From assembly GCA_905236055.1 (NCBI GenBank), contig CAJOOA010000038.1, positions 1 through 33,592 of the forward strand: a stretch of 33,592 nucleotides of DNA, written 5' to 3'. The translations under genes were made by a program, and so were the position numbers. The notes below the pieces were generated by a model that saw only the letters and a program-made list of their open reading frames with translations, ran no database searches and was not told where the DNA came from. The DNA is from Candidatus Gastranaerophilales bacterium (GTDB taxonomy: Bacteria > Cyanobacteriota > Vampirovibrionia > Gastranaerophilales > Gastranaerophilaceae). Below are positions 26,512 to 33,592 of the stretch, one piece after another. Every line of letters begins with the position of its first letter. Position 1 is the first letter of the stretch.

Positions 26512-28197
26512 TTATCTGCATGCCGGGTCTTCCATATCCGTCAGCCCGTCATAATCATTATCTAACCCGTCCGAACACGAACCTATAGAATCTTTACCCT
26601 CTGCTCTTGCGTTATATTTTAGCCACTTATTATCAATTTTATTCCATTGATATAAAAAGAATTTTTTGTATGCTTTAGTTATTTCCGAATTTTTAATAAC
26701 CAACAAATTTTCATCATTTTTATTTTCGCCACTGTATGAAAAATTCATTGAGCCTATAATCGTATATTCATCATCAATAATCATCGACTTCGAATGCATT
26801 TTGCCGGCATAATTTTCGGTTTTAACCTCTATCCCTCCTGCTCTGAGCTCTTTGTGTTTGGAATGCTGCACAGATGCATTTAAGGCATCCATAATAATTT
26901 TTATATCAACACCGCGCTGCTTTGCAGCAATAAGCGCAGCCATAACTTTTTTATCCGTCAAAACAAAAGTCGGAATATAAATATATTTTTGCGCATTGTT
27001 TATTAGAGGTATTATCGCATTTTCAATACATTTATCTTTTGGAGAAAAATAAATTTTTATATCTGTACCTGAAATATTTACTGCCTTATTTTTAATCTGC
27101 TTCTTTTTATTGTGAAATTTCCCACTGTACATTTCATCAAACTCTTGTTTATATATCTGAGCAATTTCAGGAGATTCAATAACTACTGCACTGTTTGAAT
27201 TAAATCCGGACATATCCGTATGTGAAAGGTTCGCAGAACCGGTTATCAAAATCTTATTATCAAATATATAAAATTTATTATGCATTATACTGTTTGCTTC
27301 ATCAGTATTTGCATCACTATTAATGTCGGAAATAAGTTTTTTTATAATATCCGTATCGGGATATATGTTTTTTCTGTTTGCGTCTTCATCATAAACAAGT
27401 CGAACCTTCACGCCGCGCTTTTGTGCAGCAATCAATGCTTTTTCAATTTCCGGAGTACTTGAATAACCGTAAATGGCCACGTCTATAGTTTCTTTTGAAT
27501 TATTTATACCAGATAAAATTTCGCGGCAAATTTCCGTACTGCATCCTCTATCCGGTTTTAGTTTGGTTGTAAAATCAGTAAAAAATACTTTTATCTTTCC
27601 GGATTTTAAATTTTTTACGGGGTCATCAGATATAATTTTGGTAGATTTTTTAATCATATCTTTAGGAATATGAAATTTCTTAATTACTAAAAATTTTTGA
27701 ATATTTTTTATTTCAGGAGCATCAAGTTCATAAACATTTTCATTTTCCGTATCCAAAACGACATACTTGGTTGTTCTAATATCTTTAAGCCGTTTTTCCA
27801 AACATTCGCTACAACATGGCTTACCTTCCTCCAAACAATATCCTGAATATCTGAACTTTTCATCATAATTAAACTTTAAATAAACCAAATCCGAATTTCC
27901 CTCTAGATATACAAAACGTCCCTGAAGCAAATTCATAGCCCAATATTTCCCAAAATTTCCAAGAATAAATGCTTCTTTTTCGGAAATATTTAATTTTTTT
28001 GCCAAAAGCTTGTTTTTGTGGGTATAAGCGGCATCGAAACAGTCAAAATCTTTTAAGGTTAAGTTTTTATTATTACTAAACTCAATTTGCACAGGAGAAA
28101 TTACGCCGCTGACCTTATACACTTTATCGTGCCGGGTAAATAAAAATGAAACGGTAAGAAAACTTATGACTATAAATAATATACAAAATTTTTTCAT
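26512..28197 (-). CDS. secreted/anchored phospholipase D-like protein with two HKD motifs and EF-hand-like C-terminal loop
   Basis: HNKFYIFDNKILITGSANLS and HSKSMIIDDEYTIIGSMNFS; signal/anchor MKKFCILFIVISFLTVSFLF; C-term SCSDGLDNDYDGLTDMEDPACR. Confidence 0.9.
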   Translation of the reverse strand: MKKFCILFIVISFLTVSFLFTRHDKVYKVSGVISPVQIEFSNNKNLTLKDFDCFDAAYTHKNKLLAKKLNISEKEAFILGNFGKYWAMNLLQGRFVYLEGNSDLVYLKFNYDEKFRYSGYCLEEGKPCCSECLEKRLKDIRTTKYVVLDTENENVYELDAPEIKNIQKFLVIKKFHIPKDMIKKSTKIISDDPVKNLKSGKIKVFFTDFTTKLKPDRGCSTEICREILSGINNSKETIDVAIYGYSSTPEIEKALIAAQKRGVKVRLVYDEDANRKNIYPDTDIIKKLISDINSDANTDEANSIMHNKFYIFDNKILITGSANLSHTDMSGFNSNSAVVIESPEIAQIYKQEFDEMYSGKFHNKKKQIKNKAVNISGTDIKIYFSPKDKCIENAIIPLINNAQKYIYIPTFVLTDKKVMAALIAAKQRGVDIKIIMDALNASVQHSKHKELRAGGIEVKTENYAGKMHSKSMIIDDEYTIIGSMNFSYSGENKNDENLLVIKNSEITKAYKKFFLYQWNKIDNKWLKYNARAEGKDSIGSCSDGLDNDYDGLTDMEDPACR

Positions 28198-28203
28198 AAT
28201 AAA

Positions 28204-29115
28204 TTATGCTTGCGGAGGTTCTTCTTGTACATTTTGCGGTTCTTGTGCATCCTGTTTTTCCTCCGCTATCTTATAATTAGTTATATCATATCCGAAATTT
28301 GCTATCATCTCAGCCAATTTTCTATTTCTTGTAATTAAATATTCGTTAAAATAATTATCTATGGTTCCTTCTTCATACCTGTGAGGATGTATAAATGCCT
28401 CCACCGTAACTTTTTTATTATCTATTGCTTTTATACCGTACATAACAGCAGGAGCATCCATGGATAGTGCATAAGATGTCCCGATTATATAGTCATTTGT
28501 ACTTAACTCGTATTTGTCCAATATATGCTCATTTGCAACTGTCATCAAATTTAATACAAATTTTTTGGAAAAATTCAAATAATATCTCCAGCTCAAATGC
28601 CTGCCAAGCTCCGGTACAAAATAAAATTTCTCAAAATGCGTCCGAACTTGAGGGATTTCATACTCTTTCGCCAACCTGCAAACTATATCAAAAATCTTAG
28701 GAATTGAGTGTATATGAGCGTGTGAATCTATATGAGTTGCTTTAGTTTTTGCAAGTACTTTTTCTATCTGCCGTCTGAACTCTCTCTCAACTTGGGATAA
28801 AAATTCGGTTTCTTTAGGGTTATATGCTTTTAACAATAATTTCAAATACGAGTTATTAAATTTCATTTCAGAATCAGTCAATAAATCGACATCAGAACAT
28901 AATGATTTACCGTCCGTAAGATTTAAGTGCACACCAACACCGAAATTCGGGCATCTGGCAAGAATTTGGTCGACGGCCTCGTCAAAGGCCTCACCATTGG
29001 CGGTAATACTGACACTCTTTAACAAGCCGTAGGAATATGCCTCTTCAACAGCACGATTCGCCGCCTGAGAAACTCCAAAATCATCAGCATTAAGAATAAA
29101 TCGTTTTGCCACCAA
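28204..29115 (-). CDS. YdjC/ChbG-family (HpnK-like) carbohydrate deacetylase
   Basis: KRFILNADDFGVSQAANRAVEEAYSYGLLKSVSITANG, FGVGVHLNLTDGKSL, THIDSHAHIHSIPKI. Confidence 0.9.
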   Translation of the reverse strand: MVAKRFILNADDFGVSQAANRAVEEAYSYGLLKSVSITANGEAFDEAVDQILARCPNFGVGVHLNLTDGKSLCSDVDLLTDSEMKFNNSYLKLLLKAYNPKETEFLSQVEREFRRQIEKVLAKTKATHIDSHAHIHSIPKIFDIVCRLAKEYEIPQVRTHFEKFYFVPELGRHLSWRYYLNFSKKFVLNLMTVANEHILDKYELSTNDYIIGTSYALSMDAPAVMYGIKAIDNKKVTVEAFIHPHRYEEGTIDNYFNEYLITRNRKLAEMIANFGYDITNYKIAEEKQDAQEPQNVQEEPPQA

Positions 29116-29290
29116 TTAACTCCAGACCAATACGAGAATATTATACCATATTTTTTTATACTAACAATTTTATCAAATCTGCTTTACATATTTATTACGA
29201 TTTTTCGTAACAAAGGTTTACAATTAAGCAATTTCGCTGAAAAAAAATACTTATATAATATATAGGGACAAATATAACGGGAGACACATT

Positions 29291-29527
29291 ATGGCAGTCG
29301 GGGCAAGAGATTATATTGATAAGCTTCTGGTAAAAAAATATGCCGATGAAAAAGTCGATAATACGAATATGGAATCAATGGTTAATCCTGAAAAGATGTT
29401 GGAGGCAATGAACGACGTAGCATCAATTCAGAGAAATATGCTCGCACTATCGGAAAGACTTTCTTATACTTGTTATGCAATAAACGCACGCTCAGCCAGG
29501 TACAAAAAAACTTCGCTTAAAGCATAA
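29291..29527 (+). CDS. hypothetical protein (78 aa)
   Basis: ORF with RBS (acgggagac) and an upstream TATAAT-like element in ttatataatatatag; no family recognised. Confidence 0.6.
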   Translation: MAVGARDYIDKLLVKKYADEKVDNTNMESMVNPEKMLEAMNDVASIQRNMLALSERLSYTCYAINARSARYKKTSLKA

Positions 29528-29558
29528 TAAGGGCTTTTATTTACACAAAGTTTAAATC

Positions 29559-30638
29559 TTAAAAAGAATTTTCAACTACAACTTTGTGCAACCCTTTTGG
29601 ATTGTCAACATTTCTTTTTAATTTTAATGCCGTTTCAAGAGCTATAAGCTGCAATAATACTACATTCGCAAACAATTGTTGTATTTCGTTTTCACATTCA
29701 ATGTTGAAATGCAAATCCGGAGTGATTTTATCACTTTTAACGCCAATAACAACAAGCATAGGATTATAATCTGCTTTAATTTTATTTAGATTAGTTATTG
29801 AACGTTCTGAAGGTTCATCAACCGAAATAAAAATTAAGACAGATTTATTATTTAATACCGCAACATGTCCATGCATAAATTCACCTAAAATGGCAGCACT
29901 AATATTTTTATAAGAGGTTTCTTTTATTTTTAATGCACCTTCTTTGGCTAGAGAATAAGATATACCAACTGCTGTCATTATAACAGTATCAATTTTTGAG
30001 AGATATTTTGCAAAATTCTTAATCTCTGCCCTTTTAGCCAAAGCTTTTTCAACAATTATCGGGAGATGGAATAGAGATTCTTTATAAGATTTTGTGATAC
30101 TTTCCGGCTCAATATTTTCAATAAGTTTCAAAGATATAAGAATCAGGCATAACATTTGAGAAGTAAAAGATTTTGTTGCGGCAATTCCGTGTTCAATTCC
30201 GGCATAACAGGCAACCTTATAGTCGCATTTATCCCAAATTGTCGATTCTTCATTATTCGTAATGCAAAGAGCGGGTAAATTCGTTTCCCGTTTCACTCTT
30301 TCCAAAGATTTTAAAGTATCGGAAGTTTCTCCGGATTGAGTTATAAAAATATACAAAGTATTTTCATCATGCGGAATAAGATTTTTAATGAGAAATTCAC
30401 TTGAATATATAGCTCTGGACTCAATTTTGGAAATTTTCTCAACTAAATCTACCGCAAATCTTGCACAATGATAAGATGAGCCGCTTGCAACAAGAACAAT
30501 CTTCCTTATATTTTGAGGCAAGTCTATATTTATTTCTCCAGTTTGAGGATTTATATATTTTGCCAAAATATAGGGAATTATTTTGGTCTGTTCAGCTATT
30601 TCCGATTCCATATAAGTTTTTTCTTTTTTAAAAAACAT
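29559..30638 (-). CDS. GlmS-like double-SIS sugar isomerase/deaminase domain protein lacking the glutaminase domain
   Basis: YMESEIAEQTKIIPYIL, VASGSSYHCARFAVDLVEKI, ITQSGETSDTLKSLERVK, GIAATKSFTSQM, C-terminal VDNPKGLHKVVVENSF. ATG at 30638 with GGAGATGGCGAA upstream is preferred over the track start at 30698. Confidence 0.88.
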   Translation of the reverse strand: MFFKKEKTYMESEIAEQTKIIPYILAKYINPQTGEINIDLPQNIRKIVLVASGSSYHCARFAVDLVEKISKIESRAIYSSEFLIKNLIPHDENTLYIFITQSGETSDTLKSLERVKRETNLPALCITNNEESTIWDKCDYKVACYAGIEHGIAATKSFTSQMLCLILISLKLIENIEPESITKSYKESLFHLPIIVEKALAKRAEIKNFAKYLSKIDTVIMTAVGISYSLAKEGALKIKETSYKNISAAILGEFMHGHVAVLNNKSVLIFISVDEPSERSITNLNKIKADYNPMLVVIGVKSDKITPDLHFNIECENEIQQLFANVVLLQLIALETALKLKRNVDNPKGLHKVVVENSF

Positions 30639-30876
30639 TTCGCCATCTCCGAATATCTTATCTATATTGATTTTAATACTTGATACGATAAAGTTCAACC
30701 TAGCGGTTTCCCTTTTATTTATGTTTATTTAAGAAATGTAAACGGCCCAAATGCCTGTTTTTACTATATAAGTATAATTATTTTACAACTTTAGTATAAA
30801 ATTTAAAAAAAACATTAAAGTTTTTGAAAATTGTGCCGTTATACATTATATAGGTTTTATGTAGGAAGGATTTTTC

Positions 30877-32244
30877 ATGACTGATAAAGAAGAAGAAATG
30901 GGCGCATCCTTATTTTCCAGAACTATTGATATTATGGAAAACGACCCTCTTGAAGAAATATTTGCTCTTAATATGGGAGATTTTATATCCGAATATTTAA
31001 TTTCGGAGGATTTGGCAAGCAAAATCGGAAAAAGCGCAAAAAATAAAACAGAAAAATTGAAATCACAGCTTAAAGAATTGATTTCAATATATTCTTTAGA
31101 CAACACTTTATGCGTTTTGGGCTTCGATTCCAAAGATGAATACGTTATATATAATTCAATAGCGAAAACTCTTACACAAATCCTTGATGTGGATGCATGC
31201 CATATTTATCTTACGGAAGAATTTACAAGAGGTTTAACCTTTGATGACAAGTTTCTCGGACTTGTAGGTTCGTCTGTTGAGTTTAATGAAGATATTTATT
31301 CCAAAAAACTCGGCTATGCTGATAATGAAAATTCGATTATTGTAGAAACTTTTAAATCGCTTGAAAAAGTTCAAGTCAAAGATGTTTCTCAAATATCGAA
31401 TTTCGTACCGAAAGCAGAATTGAAAGAAGATTGTGTAAAATCTTTAGCAATTATTCCGATGCATAACAATGCTTATGTAGTAGGTGTTATTGTTATCGAA
31501 AATTATAAAGAGAAAAATATAAAACGCGCATATATGGATTTGGTAGATACTATTGCACGTCTTTTCGGAACATCAATGCACCTTCAAAAAGCGGTTGAAA
31601 CCGCGGAGAATTTGATTGCGGATAATTCTATAGCTATAGAGGAATTGCAGCAAATGAGAGCTGAACTCACCGCTCTTATTGGTGATTTGGGAAGTAATCA
31701 ACAGGCCTTTGTTGAAAAACTTGCAAAAGCTGTAGACGAAAAAGGTCAATATAAAGTTGCCCACTCACAAAATACAGCAGAGCTTTCAAGAAAGCTTTGC
31801 AAACAGCTTGGTTTGAATGAAAAAACAACTGATTTGGTTTATTATGCCGGATTATTACAAAATATAGGTAAAATAACACTACCTGAATCCCTTTTTACAA
31901 ACAAAGGGAAATTATCGAAAGAAGAGTGGGAAAAACTCCAAAATCACCCGAATGTCGGTGTTAACCTTTTAATGAATATTAATTTCTTGTCAGAAGTTAT
32001 TCCATATATTCACTATCATAAAGAACGTTGGGACGGAGGTGGAGAGCCCGAAGGTTTAAAAGGCAATTCCATACCGTTCGGTTCAAGAATCATTGCGGTC
32101 GCGGATGCATACATGGCTATGACCTCCGAACGTTCTTACAGAAAAGCTTTGTCAAAAGATGAAGCACTGGATATTATTAAAAACGAAGCAGAAATTAAGT
32201 GGGATCCGATAGTTGTAAACGCACTATTTGAAGTTCTTAAATAA
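30877..32244 (+). CDS. GAF domain plus degenerate HD-GYP domain protein
   Basis: GAF-like 31141-31600; HD-GYP-like AHSQNTAELSRKLCKQLGL...AGLLQNIGKITLPESLFTNKGKL...HYHKERWDGGGEPEGLKGNSIPFGSRIIAVADAYMAMTSERSYRKAL. Confidence 0.9.
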   Translation: MTDKEEEMGASLFSRTIDIMENDPLEEIFALNMGDFISEYLISEDLASKIGKSAKNKTEKLKSQLKELISIYSLDNTLCVLGFDSKDEYVIYNSIAKTLTQILDVDACHIYLTEEFTRGLTFDDKFLGLVGSSVEFNEDIYSKKLGYADNENSIIVETFKSLEKVQVKDVSQISNFVPKAELKEDCVKSLAIIPMHNNAYVVGVIVIENYKEKNIKRAYMDLVDTIARLFGTSMHLQKAVETAENLIADNSIAIEELQQMRAELTALIGDLGSNQQAFVEKLAKAVDEKGQYKVAHSQNTAELSRKLCKQLGLNEKTTDLVYYAGLLQNIGKITLPESLFTNKGKLSKEEWEKLQNHPNVGVNLLMNINFLSEVIPYIHYHKERWDGGGEPEGLKGNSIPFGSRIIAVADAYMAMTSERSYRKALSKDEALDIIKNEAEIKWDPIVVNALFEVLK

Positions 32245-32290
32245 TATTAATTCCACTGTAATATAAACGTTACATAACTAAACCGAATGC

Positions 32291-32320
32291 TTGACATTGG
32301 TTTTGCGGTTGTGTTAAAAA
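32291..32320 (+). promoter_or_regulatory. candidate sigma-70-type promoter for rplU-rpmA
   Basis: TTGACA (32291-32296) with a weak -10 (ttaaaa/taaaaa) 17-18 nt downstream. Confidence 0.4.
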
Positions 32321-32350
32321 TTATTATATATAAATAGTATTAGATAGGTT

Positions 32351-32427
32351 GATTGTCTCAAACGGGCCGGGATGGGTAAATGGAAACCCCAGCAAGTGTC
32401 GAAGTTGGCGCAAAGTGCTCTACAATC
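32351..32427 (+). promoter_or_regulatory. structured 5' leader of rplU (candidate L21 leader)
   Basis: Closing stem GATTGT (32351-32356)/ACAATC (32422-32427), enclosing hairpins GGGT-aaatggaa-ACCC and CCAGC-aagtgtcgaa-GTTGG; non-coding, directly upstream of rplU. Confidence 0.5.
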
Positions 32428-32450
32428 CCTTAAAAAAGAAAGGAAAAATC

Positions 32451-32804
32451 ATGTACGCAATAGTCGAAACAGGCGGAAAACAGTATCAAGTTGAAGAAGG
32501 CCGCTACGTTGATGTTGAATTGTTAGGCGAAGAAGCTGATTCAAAAGTTGTTTTTGACAAAGTCGTTATGATAGTTAACGGCAAAAAGTCAAAAGTAGGT
32601 CAGCCATATGTTGCTAACGCTAAAGTTGAAGGCACTGTTCTTAAACTTGACAGAGCTAAGAAAATTATAGTTTACAAACAAAGACCTAAAAAAGGTTACA
32701 GAAAAAAACAAGGACACAGACAAGGTTTTGCAAGAGTTATGATTAATAAAATCAGAACAACTGCAGCTAAGAAAACTGAAACTGCAGAAACAGCAGAAGC
32801 ATAA
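32451..32804 (+). CDS. rplU: 50S ribosomal protein bL21
   Basis: MYAIVETGGKQYQVEEGRYVDVELL; VYKQRPKKGYRKKQGHRQGFARVMI. Start at 32451 with aaagaaagg, not the extended ORF start at 32349. Confidence 0.96.
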   Translation: MYAIVETGGKQYQVEEGRYVDVELLGEEADSKVVFDKVVMIVNGKKSKVGQPYVANAKVEGTVLKLDRAKKIIVYKQRPKKGYRKKQGHRQGFARVMINKIRTTAAKKTETAETAEA

Positions 32805-32836
32805 TTAATGATTAAAAATTAAAAGGAGAAATAAAA

Positions 32837-33091
32837 ATGGCACATAAGAAAGGTATGGGATCCACCAGAAACGGTCGTGACTCGGAAGCGAAGCGTTTAG
32901 GCGTGAAAAAATTCGGCGGTGAAACAGTTAAAGCCGGAAATATCCTTGTTCGCCAAAGAGGAACAAAAATTCATCCTGGTAACAATGTTGGTATCGGTTC
33001 TGATGATACTCTGTTCGCTATGATTGACGGAGAAGTTAAATTTGAATCTCACAGACGTGACAGAAAACAAGTTAGCGTGTACGCTGTGTAA
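32837..33091 (+). CDS. rpmA: 50S ribosomal protein bL27
   Basis: [61 protein letters not shown]. Confidence 0.98.
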   Translation: MAHKKGMGSTRNGRDSEAKRLGVKKFGGETVKAGNILVRQRGTKIHPGNNVGIGSDDTLFAMIDGEVKFESHRRDRKQVSVYAV

Positions 33092-33110
33092 ATTTTAGAA
33101 AACAGTTAAA

Positions 33111-33142
33111 ACGGATTGCTTAATAAAAGCAATCCGTTTTTT
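33111..33142 (+). terminator. Rho-independent terminator after rpmA
   Basis: ACGGATTGCTT-aataa-AAGCAATCCGT followed by a T run (11-bp perfect stem). Confidence 0.95.
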
Positions 33143-33176
33143 GTTGTCTGTTTGCGTATAAAATTTTGTTTATAAT

Positions 33177-33215
33177 ATAAAAAACAGAATCCGATATATA
33201 AACATCGGATTCTGT
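33177..33215 (-). terminator. Rho-independent terminator of the minus-strand acyl-CoA synthetase gene
   Basis: ACAGAATCCGAT (33184-33195)/ATCGGATTCTGT (33204-33215), 12-bp perfect stem; followed on the minus strand by TTTTTT. Confidence 0.9.
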
Positions 33216-33244
33216 TATATATTTTGAATTTATAAATTCAATTA

Positions 33245-33592
33245 TTAGTAACTGCAAGCGCAAACGCCGTTTTCGCAGTGACAGCCCATAGCTTCTTTTG
33301 CTTCGGACATTCTTACTTTGATACGTCCGTCAACTGCAATACCTTCGCCTGTCTTTTCAGAAATCAACAATGGGTTGATATCCAATTCATCAATGAATTT
33401 GAAATCAGAAACTAATTGAGATAATCTCAACAAGGTCTCTTCAATCTGTTCCATTTGAGCAGGAGTTGTTCCTCTTGCGCCTTGAAGAAGTTTGTATGCC
33501 TTAACTGACTTAATCATATCTTTAGCATCCATATCAGTCAGAGGTGCGATTCTGAAAGTTACGTCTTTCATAACTTCAATAAAGACACCGCC
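33245..33592 (-). CDS. ADP-forming acyl/acetyl-CoA synthetase, ATP-grasp domain C-terminus (partial, runs off the window)
   Basis: Reading in from the window edge: GGVFIEVMKDVTFRIAPLTDMDAKDMIKSVKAYKLLQGARG...LLRLSQLVSDFKFIDELDINPLLI, typical ATP-grasp_5 C-terminus; Cys-rich tail GCHCENGVCACSY. Confidence 0.85.
   Translation of the reverse strand, partial: GGVFIEVMKDVTFRIAPLTDMDAKDMIKSVKAYKLLQGARGTTPAQMEQIEETLLRLSQLVSDFKFIDELDINPLLISEKTGEGIAVDGRIKVRMSEAKEAMGCHCENGVCACSY

Noticed and set aside
30639-30698. Upstream N-terminal extension of the SIS protein (MNFIVSSIKINIDKIFGDGE)
   Set aside because: Not related to the GlmS linker; the ATG at 30638 has a better SD and fits the domain boundary.
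32349-32450. N-terminal extension of bL21 in the ORF track
   Set aside because: The extension is non-homologous to bL21 and overlaps a folded leader; the ATG at 32451 with an SD matches the normal bL21 start.
32837-33091. Possible Firmicutes-style cleaved N-terminal extension on bL27
   Set aside because: bL27 begins directly with MAHKK and no Prp protease gene lies between rplU and rpmA, so there is no pre-sequence.
1-33592. CRISPR array, transposon, prophage or large direct repeats
   Set aside because: No regularly spaced repeats, transposase/integrase motifs or phage genes were seen on reading through.

Overview
This AT-rich bacterial chromosomal window contains no sign of phage, transposon, CRISPR array, rRNA or tRNA that I could recognise. 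Main contents, left to right: (1) a family 2 glycosyltransferase and apt; (2) a minus-strand block with a secreted matrixin-like metalloprotease, tsaB, tsaE and a TPR protein; (3) an 11-gene Complex I operon, nuoA-B-C-D-H-I-J-K-L-M-N, with no nuoE/F/G; (4) a minus-strand acidic small protein and a degenerate HNH-like protein; (5) an M16 peptidase, then minus-strand trmFO and a CHASE2-GGDEF diguanylate cyclase; (6) a flagellar basal-body/export operon, fliE-fliF-(fliG-position ORF)-fliH-flhA, preceded by a sigma-28-like promoter; (7) a secreted two-HKD phospholipase D-like protein, a YdjC-type deacetylase, a 78-aa protein and a stand-alone GlmS-type SIS isomerase; (8) a GAF + degenerate HD-GYP protein; (9) rplU-rpmA with a structured leader and a strong terminator; (10) the 3' end of an ADP-forming acyl-CoA synthetase with a Cys-rich tail. 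The combination loosely suggests a non-photosynthetic relative of Cyanobacteria (Melainabacteria/Vampirovibrionia, e.g. Gastranaerophilales), but this is an inference from gene content and style only. The items most worth a second look are the unusual ORF in the fliG slot, the EFG-less nuo operon with a shortened NuoL, the HNH-like protein that lost one Cys from each putative zinc knuckle, the HD-GYP protein lacking its HD residues, the sigma-28-like promoter, and the rplU leader structure.
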